This document shows positions 1 through 9,934 of a stretch of DNA of 64,000 bases, one piece after another. Origin of the DNA: Fagopyrum homotropicum (Eukaryota > Streptophyta > Magnoliopsida > Caryophyllales > Polygonaceae); contig BSWB01000004.1 of NCBI GenBank assembly GCA_033239125.1, positions 61,255,501 to 61,319,500 on the forward strand, given 5' to 3'. The position numbers and the translations under genes are program-made. A model generated the notes under the pieces. It made no database searches. It saw only the letters and a list, made by a program, of their open reading frames with translations, and was not told the origin of the DNA. How positions within the stretch are numbered: the first letter of the stretch is position 1; every line of letters begins with the position of its first letter.

Positions 1-885
1 ATTTTTTCTCTACTTCTCCTCTTAATCATGATTGCTTGAACACCTCAATTGAGATAAAATTGACCTCTTTTAACCCATCCGGGAATAGGAGCATGCTAGT
101 GTGTTGATGTGTGCAAAAAGCAAGTGTGGGGTGAAGTTGTTGATGAAAAGAATATCATGCATAAAATGCTGAATTTGTTGTGAAAGTATAGCCAAAAAAT
201 ATAGGCTTGAGGGCATTGGCTTAAATGACAAGTAACTCGGTACACTTCACATAATCGGGTGTTGGTGCCTTGCCAAAGTCAAATAAACCAATAGTCCTAA
301 ACGAGCTTTGGTATGTGTGCCCGGTGTGGATGCACCTCGAAAACTAAGAAAAAGCCCGAGGACGGCTAATCACCAAGGTTTCGGCTTTTGTACACCAATG
401 CCATTGTCTCAAAAATAAGTCAAAGAAAAAGAAAAGATAGAGGAAAATATACACTTGAGGGAAGTTGATCGAGGACAAGATTGTGGAGTTAGTTCCGTTC
501 CCGGATTAGCATCACATAGCCTAGAAATCCCCACTCAATCACTACATTTCTTGACCCTTTTATTTCACAAGACCTTATGACCTATTTGCATGTTTGTAAG
601 ACTTATTGATTTAGATTGGATGTACTCTTGATCTTCTTGACTTCTTCATCCTTACATTTTATGCATACTTTTGAGTTAAGTACAATTGTCTTTCCATGTC
701 TTCATTTGTTTGATGCATGACTTGCTTATCCTTTGCCATGAAACATGACTTTGAAGGTGATCCAATAATAGAAGCACAAACCCAAAAAGATTTTGCCATT
801 TTTCTGCATGCATAAATCATGTCATCTCTTAGTCTATAGTTAGGAATTTGCTCGGGGACGAGCAAACCTTAAGTATGGGGTATTT
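1..885 (+). other. 3' non-coding tail of a family-C Athila-type element
   Basis: No credible gene is seen here. From about 225 to 420 the text runs parallel to the tails of E1-E3 (37340-37520 and equivalents): GTAACTCGG, TTGCCAAAGTC, GGTATGTG and a 'cggctttTGTaCACC' block occur in the same order. This marks the stretch as the region between the env-like gene and the 3' LTR. The rest of the element lies left of the window. Confidence 0.75.
847..880 (+). promoter_or_regulatory. Stem-loop plus purine motif before the 3' LTR (candidate polypurine tract region)
   Basis: TTTGCTC pairs with GAGCAAA around a GGGGAC loop (847-866). AAGTATGGGG follows at 871-880, five bases before the LTR. The same module precedes the 3' LTR of E1, E2 and E3, with a different but still pairing stem. 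Its position fits plus-strand priming of reverse transcription; that role is inferred. Confidence 0.7.
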
Positions 886-1234
886 TGATAACACAATTTA
901 TTGCTTAGTTTTAGGTAATCATTTAGATAGATTTCTCACTCATTCATGCATAGTTTAGCACTAGTTCACGACGTTTTGCACTCAATTCATGTACTTTGTC
1001 GAGATAGACGTCTACACGGACTTGTGCGTGTTTTATAGGTATTTCGGGAGATTTAGGAGCTAAAACGATACGTTTGAGGATCGTTCATCTAGATGACACA
1101 CCCTCGGACTCATTGGGACACAAGCTAAGGGCTAAAGAGGACTCATGGAACCTTGCCAACACTAGCCATGCACCAAATCACAGCTTAATGATCCAAGGCG
1201 AAGTTTCTGCACAGAGTCACGGTTCTCTGACACT

Positions 1235-1328
1235 CCACGGCCGTGGAATCACCCGTGGATTTTGCCAGATTCTTGTGACAGCTGTGCCACGACTCTCATG
1301 GCCAGCTCATGCAAGTTTGTTATAAAAG
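1235..1328 (+). promoter_or_regulatory. LTR promoter of family C: palindrome plus TATA box
   Basis: A perfect CCACGGCCGTGG lies at 1235-1246 with CACGG and CCGTGG half-sites around it, and TATAAAAG follows at 1321-1328. The same order, palindromes then TATA box, is seen in families A and B. Promoter activity is inferred from the TATA box and its position in the LTR. Confidence 0.6.
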
Positions 1329-1827
1329 AGGTCCTTCATGGGCTGTGAGAGGCATCTTGGAGCAACTCTCCATTATCCATGACTCTCTAACAAAAATATT
1401 CTCTCAACAAGAAGTTTTTCTAGGAAGGAAAGTGTCAAAGAGGAAGAAGAAGAGTTCCATTGAAGAGGAGAAGAAGAACACACACCATTGCCACACCTTG
1501 ATAGATTTTTGTAGTGAAGAATTCCGGATTCTATTTCTAGAGCCGTATGAACCCTTTGAACCTTCTTTTGGAAGGATTGTGAGTTGCTCTAATTCTATTT
1601 TCAGCTTGGTTTGTTTTAAGTTCACTTGTTCATCTCTTTTCCTTCATCATCTTGCAAATGGATGTCATGATTTTGTGTTTGCTTGTTTCGATTTCTATTA
1701 TGAATGTTGTAGGCTAAATAGATGTGGTTCTAGGGTGAGGAAAGGATGGTTATGGCTAGGGCTATGATAGGACGGACTTAGATTTATCTTTGGATGACTT
1801 GTGTGCATAAACGTAGCCTCTGTTAGA

Positions 1828-1885
1828 AATCACGGGTAGTTCTTGCCTAACCACGGCCGTGGTTTAGGTAGAACAAACCGTGATT
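1828..1885 (+). repeat. Composite inverted repeat centred on CCACGGCCGTGG (family C)
   Basis: The centre palindrome is 1851-1862. Outer arms AATCACGG (1828-1835) and CCGTGATT (1878-1885) are exact reverse complements. The inner arms GTTCT/AGAAC and CCTAA/TTAGG also pair with small bulges. The unit is about 58 nt and lies downstream of the TATA box, so it should be in the transcript. Confidence 0.75.
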
Positions 1886-1996
1886 TTCCCTGGTTCGATG
1901 TATCTTGTCTTGGATTGTTAGAATGTTGAAATCCTAAGTGTTTGTTGAGTTAAATCTATTCTAGGGTGACCTAGTGTTAGCAACTAAGTGTTAGGA

Positions 1997-2257
1997 GAGA
2001 CTTACCCGGTAATCCTTACTCTTAGATTCCAAAGATAACAAACCTTAGGTAGTGGTGAGCCTAATAAGCCGCCATTGGATTAAGTGTGCTAGGATAGTTG
2101 TTTAGGACTTCCCTTCCAAGACTTACCCGGTAAGGATAGGTAAGATCTCTAGACAACAATCCGGTTCGAGTAGAATTCCGTCCCTTAGGTTCTTAGAGAC
2201 TTACCCGGTAATAAGACCTAGGGAATGGACTAGTTGATCATGAGACCTACCCGGTGA
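1997..2257 (+). repeat. Four spaced copies of GAGACTTACCCGGTAA in LTR C
   Basis: Copies start at 1997, 2118, 2196 and 2242; the second begins AAGACTT and the fourth reads GAGACCTACCCGGTGA. Intervals are 121, 78 and 46 bases. The family-B LTR at 58366-58625 has the same four with nearly the same intervals. Function unknown. Confidence 0.8.
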
Positions 2258-2710
2258 TTGATCCCAATCTAGAAACACTTAACCCCAACATAGTTAATCC
2301 AAGGAATGAATAGATAGCTTGAGTCCTATGCCATAACCGGAACTTCCAACCCCTAGAATCCGTCTTTTCTTTCTTTCTTTGATCTATATCTTGTTTAGCT
2401 TGTTTATTTGTGTTGATTCATAGTTTAGTTGATTGTTCACCTTGCATGAATTGTGATTCTTGATTGATCACCAAAAACCAATCAAAAACATTTGAGATTT
2501 TCATTTCTTTATTTCTCCCTTTTCTTTCAACCTAGATCTTTGCTAAACTCAATCACAAATCGAATCAATTTCACCTTAGTCTTTGTGTTCGACCTCGGAG
2601 TACTATCCCTACAACAAACGTCCCGTACACTGCGGGTTTTGCTAGGTAGTTTAGGATTTAGTTCGAGTTATAAATTTAAGGCTTTTTGTGCTACCAATCT
2701 TAGCGTAACA

Positions 2711-3374
2711 GTGATTCTGGGGAGAATAGTTGATGACTGAGGCATAGATGATGATAGACTGAACTCATTTAACCATTTGGACCCTGAGAGTTGAGATTTA
2801 ACCTTTACGACTGCGAAAAATCGAACTGTTCTTATGAAAATTGACCGATTTTCTCTTAGAACAGCACAATTTTTCTAGTCTGACGTTCCTCAATGTTTTA
2901 TCCTTTAACCAAAGTTTTATCTTTACCTTCGAGAGTCACATCCTTGGGTTTTACTGAGTGGTTTGAGTGTTAATCCTTACCTTAAGTACTCTTCTTGATG
3001 AGACCCAACATCCTTCGGGTTTAGAGCTTCTATGTTGGGATAAGAGAGTAGTGAAACTTCACCGTACATTATTCTTTTCTTCGAAACACATAACCTTGGC
3101 AACACCAACTCTATCCTTTGATCTTTAGACTATCTTGAATCGAAAGCCGCAGTCGGATACTTGAATCCTTCGAATCATTTGTCTCTTACATCTTTACAAA
3201 ATCTTTTACTACTTGCCAGATAGTATTTGAACCGATTTTATTCTCACCAAATCCTTGAGTTAAACTCTGGAATTTCTTGCTTTACTACAGCTGATCCGTA
3301 CACTGCGGGTTCGCTTTTGCTTAAGTTTTGGATATAAATTTAAGAATTTGACGCACACACTTTTTGAGCGAACA
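2711..3374 (+). repeat. Right-hand part of a family-D Athila-type LTR
   Basis: It begins where LTR C stops and ends GAGCGAACA at 3374. It carries 'ggaccctgagagtt', CTTCACCGTAC and, at about 3295, CCGTACACTGCGGGTTCGC, all in the order seen in LTR A. No primer site follows, so it is either a 3' LTR or a solo LTR. Its left part must lie beyond the family-C element, outside the window. It interrupts a Copia gag gene at 3375. Confidence 0.75.
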
Positions 3375-4090
3375 ATCATCCGATGTAATGCTATCCTTCT
3401 TGGATCTTAAAGATAGGTTCTTTGCGTCTGACGAAGGCTCTCCATCTTCTTCACCAAGAACTATTTCATGGGTGATTACTTTTCCAAGTAGGTCGTGGAG
3501 AGGTAATGTTGTGAGATTTCGAGCTTCTTCAACGGCGGTCACTTTTGGTCCCCACTTAAGCTTTATTCAAGCTTCATAGGACTTTCCTTACTTTTTCTTC
3601 ATTCGTGAAGACCTTTCCAAGTGAATCGAGATTGTTCATAATCTTAGTGAATCTTGTGAATATCTCTTTGACCATCTCGTTTGAAGTCATCTTGAGTAAC
3701 TCATATTGCCCGAGGAAGATACTTATCTTTGCCTCCTTGACTTGACTTGGTCCTCTATACGTAACTATTATCTTGTCCCATATTTCCTTTGCACTCTTGC
3801 ATGATGAGATACGATTGAATGCATTCAATCCACAATAGAGCAAGTTCCTGGCCTTGTAGTTCTTTGACATACTATCCAAGTCCGTTTGAGTAAAGTAAGT
3901 TTACTTCTTTTTGACTTGGACTCCTTCAACCATGGTGGTTGGGATTTTTCGACCAGTTTGAATAATGCTCCATAGTTCCATGTCCTGATCAATAATAAAC
4001 ATTTGCATTTGTGTTCTCCAATGGGCAAAGTTGTTACCGTAGGACAAGGGTGGTCAAGATGTGGATCTTCCTTGAGCAAATCCTCCATCA
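3375..4090 (-). pseudogene. Ty1/Copia gag fragment (UBN2-type), broken
   Basis: Read on the minus strand, this encodes a piece of a Copia gag protein, which packages the element RNA in a virus-like particle. The stretch from about 3879 down to 3590 reads 'AKEIWDKIIVTYRG', then 'LGQYELLKM' and 'FTRFTKIMNNLDSLG', which I recognise as the UBN2/gag-polypeptide family of plant Copia elements. After stops and a frame change near 3540-3580 it continues with 'NLTTLPLHDLLGK' and 'EIVLGEEDGEP' down to 'SKKDSITSDD' at 3375. There it is cut by the family-D LTR. The N-terminal part (about 3880-4090) lies in another frame. Nothing beyond gag is present, so the pol region must lie left of the window or be lost. 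Not functional. Confidence 0.75.
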
Positions 4091-4145
4091 CCTACAGAGT
4101 TCATGATTAGTCTCACTGATGGTTAAATCAATATACGTGAGTCTA

Positions 4146-4157
4146 GCTCTGATACCA
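4146..4157 (-). other. Primer-binding site, initiator-Met tRNA type, of the Copia remnant
   Basis: On the minus strand this reads TGGTATCAGAGC, the usual plant Copia primer site. It lies two bases inside the LTR at 4160. Confidence 0.85.
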
Positions 4158-4159
4158 AT

Positions 4160-5424
4160 TGAAGAACTAAATAGGGGATTAATAATAATATAAATACTCT
4201 AGAAGGGGTTTGAATAGAGTATGAGAACTTTTCGCAATATCGTATATCAAGGCTTTGAAACTAATCTCAAGGCCCTGAAGTCGATCTATGTGCTTAGTGA
4301 CAAAACTGTTTCTCAAGCCTTTGAAGTGGATCTCAAGGCCTTGACTTTGAAACCTGAAGAAAGTTGTTAGTCACAATAAAACGCGATAATAAGTGCTGAA
4401 TGTAAAAGATCGACGCAATGATATGTTTTGAATTTGTCCCTAACAGCCTACTCTCCATCTAGGGTTTCCAACCCTATGATTCTAAATATCTATTATCTGC
4501 TTGTTGTGAGTCCTAGATACAACCTAGAAGAACTTTCCTTCTTCTCTCAATGTAGTTTCAATACTACGATCTAGTCAACTCTATTCTAGAAATAATAGCC
4601 TAGTTACTTCGCAGAGTAACACACTCGAGTATAACACTATAATGATATGCCAATGGAGCTCTTGTGTTTATCTCACTCTAATCGAATCAAATAAAGAAAG
4701 CTCAAGAGGAAGATAAACTTTTGGATCGATGAAGATGTTCTTGTATGATCGCTTAGAAGGCTTGGTTAATTTCACTTATAAGCTCTATCTTCATCTTCAG
4801 TCGATGTCTTCATTTATAGTCTTCTATGGAGATCTTCTTCTAGCCGTTATCTTGCAATCATTGAAATGTCTTCTATCTTCCATAGAATCCGATATTTGTT
4901 TGAGCGAGATCTTCTCACGTTGTTTGAGAAGTAGCCGTTGCAAATAGGATCTTCAAGTCCAAGATCTTCTCCTCAACATTCACTTGAAAGTTGTTGGAGA
5001 TCTTCAAGTCCGAGATCTTCTCTTCAACAAACTTTTATAGCCGTCGGATATCTTCTTATCCGTTTGAAGGCTTTGACCGAAATCTTCTCACTAGATCTTC
5101 TCTTCAACCGATATTCTCTTTCAATCGTCAACCGATATCTTCTCTTCAAATCTTTATTCGAGATCTTCTTGTTTGGTTTTTTGGTTGTTGAAGATCGTCT
5201 CCTAGATCTTCTCCTTTGGAGGTAGACTTCCGTGTTTTGTAATAAATCTCTTAGCCGAGATCTTCCCATGTAATGCTATCCAAGACCTACACACATTTTA
5301 ACAAACAAACCAAGATAAGCAATCTAGAAATATAATCGATGTTTGTTAGTTTTTAAAACCGCATTTATATGTTAAGTCTTCCATCATTTAAATAAAACAA
5401 TTCATATCAAAGGTGGAGTTATCA
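4160..5424 (-). repeat. 5' LTR of a Ty1/Copia element (minus strand)
   Basis: On the minus strand it starts TGATAACTCC (5424) and ends TTCTTCA (4160), next to the primer site. Length is 1265 bp. The part 4880-5270 is full of degenerate AGATCTTCTC repeats. Short frames inside it (for example 4938-5225) come from that repeat tract and are not genes. The LTR ends are inferred from the TG...CA rule and the primer site, without a second LTR to compare. Confidence 0.65.
4880..5270. repeat. Degenerate AGATCTTCTC tandem-like tract
   Basis: Variants of AGATCTTCTC and TCTTCAAC recur every 15-35 bases through this part of the Copia LTR. The spacing is irregular, so it is a decayed or dispersed repeat rather than a clean microsatellite. 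Confidence 0.6.
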
Positions 5425-6262
5425 GGAGTCTTTGTTTGGTTGAGCTTGAGTGGCCTCATGTTCTCTAGGACTTGTTCTTAGCTTTTACCTTATATCTTTT
5501 GTGTTGGTGGTTTGAGTTTCTAGACTATGATGTTGTTGGTCTCAAGTTTGACCGTGCGTTGTTGTTATTGTTTTTGGACATTTTATGGTTGACGTTATGG
5601 GACGTCTGTTGGTTTTCATATCTCTATCATTGTCAAGTTTTATACGCTTGTTTAATATCTCTTCATTCTTATATAGCCTGTAGGAGTCCTCGTCCGCACT
5701 CCTAGCATTGTAACACTTATCCTATTTTGGGACGTTACATGAATAACGGGATTATTTTATAATTAATCCTGAAAATGTTGGATGTTAAACTAATGAATGG
5801 TGAATGTTCTTTCCCATCCCCACCTGTACATCTAAACTATCTAAAATTTATAGAATTAAGTTTAAGATTACAAAGCAATAAAGTTTATAATATTATTGTT
5901 TTATTATAATAACACATTGTAGATAATTTTAAAATTTTATTTATTAATATAACTTGTTATAAAGTATTAATTTGTAATACATGTGCACAAAATACTCTAA
6001 AATACATTATTAACAATATTTATAATATTTAATCACCTTGAGTGAAATCAATTCACCCATGAATAACATGTCGATACAACCAAAAGATTGACTAAGGAAA
6101 TACAAAAACGATCCATTTGAAATGAGTTTATGTTGGAATGGATGATACCAACATTTATATTATGGAATCAACCTCTTCTCCAGAGTTGGAATGAGTCATT
6201 CCATAAAATCATTCTCATTCCGATTTCAAACCTTACCAAACACCAAGTATTTGTATGGCTCA
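5425..6262. other. Unassigned AT-rich stretch between two retrotransposons
   Basis: I see no gene. 5700-5750 contains 'GGGACGTTACA', which could be a decayed LTR end. 5760-6060 is very AT-rich. 6130-6250 holds repeated GGAATGA/TCATTCC units and ends 'AAACCTTACCAAACACC', wording typical of ends of small plant DNA transposons, but I cannot find a matching opposite end. This is the only stretch between the Copia remnant and E0. Confidence 0.4.
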
Positions 6263-6279
6263 TGTAAGATCCCAGTTTT

Positions 6280-6394
6280 CATCTTCACTGTCCCCGCGAT
6301 GAAGGAGGCCGCCCCAACGGCCTTGGTGTTTGTCACCGCACCCGCGGTGACAAGTGGCCACCCCGGTGGCATGGGCATTCCGCCCCTACGGAAT
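6280..6394 (+). repeat. Cluster of short inverted repeats with C-rich loops in the E0 LTR
   Basis: Four consecutive inverted repeats are seen. GGCCG/CGGCC has loop CCCCAA (6307-6322). A ten-pair stem TTGTCACCGC/GCGGTGACAA has loop ACCC (6330-6353). GCCACC/GGTGGC has loop CC (6357-6370). ATTCCG/CGGAAT has loop CCCCTA (6377-6394). A decayed fifth one precedes them. Related units recur near 6910-6990. The 3' LTR keeps part of the series at 55904-55950. Confidence 0.75.
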
Positions 6395-7733
6395 TGCCAC
6401 AGATTGCGAAGATCTTCTTTCCTTTTTTTGTGCTATCTCGTTTCCTATCTTAGAAAATCCGATTTTCTTAACTTTGGACGACTTTCCTGGATCTTCTAAA
6501 CCCTAGAACGTCTTTCCTTTTCTCTTTCCTGCGTCTTCTATATATTCTCGTCTTTTCTCCTTTTTCCCGTTCCTTGCTTACGTCTTCTTCAACCCTAGAG
6601 TGTTCCAGGCTTGCTTCTTGTGACATTGCCGAACGTGTAAGTTCTTCCTCCCTTGTTCTTCATCACGTTCATGTTGTGGTTGTATGCCCGTCCTCTTGTT
6701 TCGCTTTCTTCTTTCATTCTTCCTTTTCTTCTTCTCCAAGAATCAAGTTTAAACCTTGATTCTTGTTTGCATCCGCGTTGTTGATGTGTTGTTGTTCTCA
6801 TGCTCATTTAGTTGAGTCTTGACGTGGTTGGATTAAAGGCTCGAGTTTTGGATCCATTCTTGCGAAGTTTCTGTTGAGAGAAACCCCGACAGTGTTACTG
6901 TCACTTTTTCCGCCCCCGCGCCTCTACTGTGCCACCCCCGCGGCAAGCCGCCCTTGAGCCTGTCTAGCCGCCCCTACGGTTTCCTAAGCAGTAACTCCCG
7001 TTCTTGTGAGTTGCTTCCTTCCTTGCTTTCCTCGTTCCTTCCCTTGGTTCTTATGGATGTTCCTTGCTTCCTGAGTATGCTGGAAGACTAAGGTTGAGCC
7101 CTTAACTTGTGGAGATCTCTTAAAGATCATTGAGACTAGAAGTTATAGACTTCTAGCAACCGTTTCGTCCCCGATTCGTGATGCTTGTGTGAACAAGCTT
7201 TCCTTGCTCCTTTCCTGAGGGAAACTAAGTTGTTCTTTGAATTGTTGTTGAGCTTTTAGATTACCTTCGAGTGAGGTAACTCCCTTGGACTTACTGAGCT
7301 TCATTTCGTATATTGGTTTGAATGTTTTGGCTTGTTTATGTTGTTTATCATGTTATAACGGATAGCCGGAATAGGATTCACCTTTTATACAGTAATTGGC
7401 CCAAGTGTATGATAACCGGGCGGTGACCACTTGTCTAGTTCTACATGAGACTAGAATGTGCTCTTGCAACCCATGCTCGTAGTTAACGGATTGTACTTAT
7501 CTATTCCTATTGTTAGACTGAAGCGGAGGTGAGTTTCGGGAGATTCTCGTGTCACAAAAAAGTTGAATTAGTAATGGATAACTTAATGAAAGATAATAAC
7601 CGGTTGAGTGCAAGCATGCTATATGTTTAGTTTACCTTATGTGTGTTTGTGACTTTACGTTCTTTCTGATCTCTAGAATTTTAGCTAACGGTTTATACCG
7701 ATGTTGTAGATGTTCCATAGGTTCAGGATGCTG

Positions 7734-7738
7734 CTGAG
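7734..7738. repeat. Target-site duplication CTGAG of the minus-strand solo LTR
   Basis: CTGAG at 7734-7738 is repeated at 9396-9400, exactly flanking the solo LTR. Confidence 0.9.
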
Positions 7739-9395
7739 CATTCAACCTCAAAGCGTGTGTGCAAATAAGTTTTAATTATAAAACTGAAACAAAAGCAAGT
7801 GAACCCGCAGTGTACGGATTGGCGTAGTTACGCAAATATTCCAGAGTATCGAACTCAGGGATTTGGTGAGTCAAATTCAGTTTTGATATAATTGAGCGAG
7901 TAAAAGTATAAAAGTTTTTCAAATATTGGGGAAAACAGCAACCCTAAAGATCCAGTTATCCAATTGTGGCAATTGATTCAAGATATTCTATAGATGTAAG
8001 GACAGAGTTGAGGTTACAAAGGTATAACTAAAGTAAGGTAATGTACGGTGAAGTTCCAAAACCTTATGTGTCTAACCCAAAGACTCTCTCTATAAAGGTT
8101 GTTGAGGCTGCAGTATAGAAAGGATCTAAGAAAAAGAATTACTCTCAAATACCCATGCCTGAACCCAAGGAATCAAAGATAAACTAAAACGGTTAAGGTT
8201 GTGACACTCGAAACCGAAATAGAGGATGTTGAGTCTCACTACTACCTAGAAAAGGTAAGTCAAGGCTAGGTTAAAGCAAATCTTTAACTTTGGATTAAAG
8301 CAAAAGCAAAAGTCGTAAAACAGAGGAAATCACGGCTAGATCTTGAAGAACCACGGCCGTGGTTTTCAAGAACAGATCGTAATTTAGGGTGTCGACGATA
8401 TTTCTCACACTCTCAGGGTTCAATCAAGTTACGATCGATCTATCATTATCAAAGCCACAACTATCAACCCTTCACCTTAGAATTGCTAAAGGGTTTTAGC
8501 CAATAACCATCATCATGATATCAAAAATCAATTTAAGAAGAAAGAAAGATGAAAACTCTCGAAAACTCAATAACAAATTTAAGTCAATCTCGAATCCGAA
8601 TAACAAAAGAAGTATGTTTATGAATTCAGAAAATGGAATAAGAAATCCTCACAATGATCTAGAGAAAACACAAAGAACGGGATGTCAATCCGTTCTCCAA
8701 TGAAAACCCTAGAATATCCGAAAGTACACAATCTCTAAAATCACATCTCTCACAAATCTCCAATCCTCAAGGTTGAAATGAAACCCTAAGGTTGTCATCT
8801 CCAAAGCTCTAACGAGAGTCTAAGCCAAGGTCCTCGAAACTCCCTTCTCAAGCCTTCTTATAGGGCAAAAATAGGGTTACGAGAAAGCCCAATGACGTTG
8901 CTGACGTGGCAAATATGACACATCATAAAAATCATGGAAATCACGGTCATGAACAAATTTCCACGGCAGTGGTTTAGACCGTGTAACTTTCTGTTGTGCT
9001 TCAAACTCACTTCCACGATCCAATTGCCAAATCCACGGCCGTAATATAGAGCGTGGTTCTTCAAATCCTTGGCCACGACCGTAATTTAGGGTGTGGATTT
9101 CCAAAACTCTTGTTTTTGCCTTTGTTTCGTGGCATTCTCCACTCATGCTTCTTCCTTAGCTTCTCCAAAGCATCTCCTTGCCATCAAGCATGATCAAATA
9201 CTCCTCTTCTTCCATATTTTGCTCCAATCCAAGCCTTTATTCACCTAAAAACAAAACGAAGCTAGTGTAGATCTCTATATCGACAAAGTGGGTGAATAAG
9301 CTCATAATTGCTTCAAACTCATATTTAAGAACACAATAAAGAGGGAAAAACAACTAAAATAAGTGCCTAAAATATAGTCATATTTCATGCTAACA
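7739..9395 (-). mobile_element. Solo LTR of an Athila-type family close to A, minus strand
   Basis: On the minus strand it starts TGTTAGCATGAAATATGAC (9395) and carries the TATA-like CCTATAAGA near 8866. The composite hairpin lies near 8325-8390, with CCACGGCCGTGG at 8351-8362, and the GTACACTGCGGGTTC motif is at about 7803-7817. It is flanked by CTGAG duplications with no internal region, so it arose by recombination between two LTRs. The inner terminus reads ...AATG instead of ...AACA, so the last dinucleotide is changed. The short frame at 8515-8703 is not a gene. Confidence 0.88.
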
Positions 9396-9400
9396 CTGAG

Positions 9401-9673
9401 TGATCCGGACGGTGTGGTCAGCCGGGGTTCCCCTATATTATATGGCATGATCGGGTTTATATTTATGTTGTTGCTTTCACTTTTGTTTTGAACTCGGCTG
9501 CCAATCTTTTACGTTTCCCTTTGTTTAAACCTTTGGGTTTATATTCAGTTTTGGTTTTTATTTGTATGTGCCTTGTTGTAAGATTCGTTGTGTCATTGCT
9601 ACTCTGAGGGTCAGGACCCATTGTGTGCACCTAGCCCATAACGCTTCAAGTTCCCGGAACTTTTGGTGTTACA
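9401..9673 (+). repeat. E0 5' LTR, second part
   Basis: Resumes with TGATCCGGACGG after the solo LTR and ends GGTGTTACA, three bases before the primer site. The matching part of the 3' LTR lies beyond E4, outside the window. Confidence 0.85.
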
Positions 9674-9676
9674 ATA

Positions 9677-9688
9677 TGGTATCAGAGC
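9677..9688 (+). other. E0 primer-binding site, initiator-Met tRNA
   Basis: TGGTATCAGAGC, complementary to the 3' end of plant initiator tRNA-Met. The 9689-9934 leader holds nothing else that I recognise. Confidence 0.92.
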
Positions 9689-9934
9689 CAAGTTGGCAAC
9701 AATAGCACTCGAAATCTTCTAAGGATCGGATATATAAATAAAAAGAACTTGCAAGGGGTCTACGTTTTCAAAAGGGGGTTTTGTTTTAAAATTGTCGGTC
9801 TGGGATAGACGTACGGGCGACCACCACTACCTCCACGGATCTCAGTAGTGTAGTTCTTATATGTTGCCCTTTATGTGTTTTTCTTGGATTTCTGCTTTAG
9901 TTGTAATGTGGCCTTATATCTATCTTTACAGCAG

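Larger units (their letters stand above)
886..2710 (+). repeat. 3' LTR, family C (Athila-type)
   Basis: The LTR starts TGATAACAC directly after the purine motif and ends GCGTAACA. Near its end it has the CCGTACACTGCGGGTT motif shared by all Athila-type LTRs in this window. No primer site follows, and the flanking sequence returns to another LTR (family D), so this is the right-hand LTR of an element whose body lies off the left edge. The element entered the family-D LTR. The first five bases to its right are GTGAT; the matching left copy of the target duplication is outside the window. Confidence 0.85.
6263..7738 (+). repeat. E0 5' LTR, first part
   Basis: Starts TGTAAGATCCC and matches the 3' LTR start at 55890 (TGTAAGATGCG). 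It is broken after CTGAG (7734-7738) by the solo LTR and resumes at 9401. Without the insert the LTR is about 1749 bp. Confidence 0.9.

Noticed and set aside
1309..1767. 152-codon frame in LTR C
   Set aside because: It overlaps the TATA-box region of an LTR, has Lys/Glu and Phe/Cys runs with no domain, and is not conserved in other LTRs.
4146..4157. Partial tRNA gene
   Set aside because: Only the 12-base primer-site complement is present; the flanks do not form a tRNA.
5472..5705. 77-codon hydrophobic frame
   Set aside because: It is in unassigned AT-rich sequence, has no relatives visible in the window and no sign of a promoter or conserved motif.
6130..6250. Complete MITE
   Set aside because: The end 'AAACCTTACCAAACACC' looks like one, but no opposite terminal repeat or target duplication was found.
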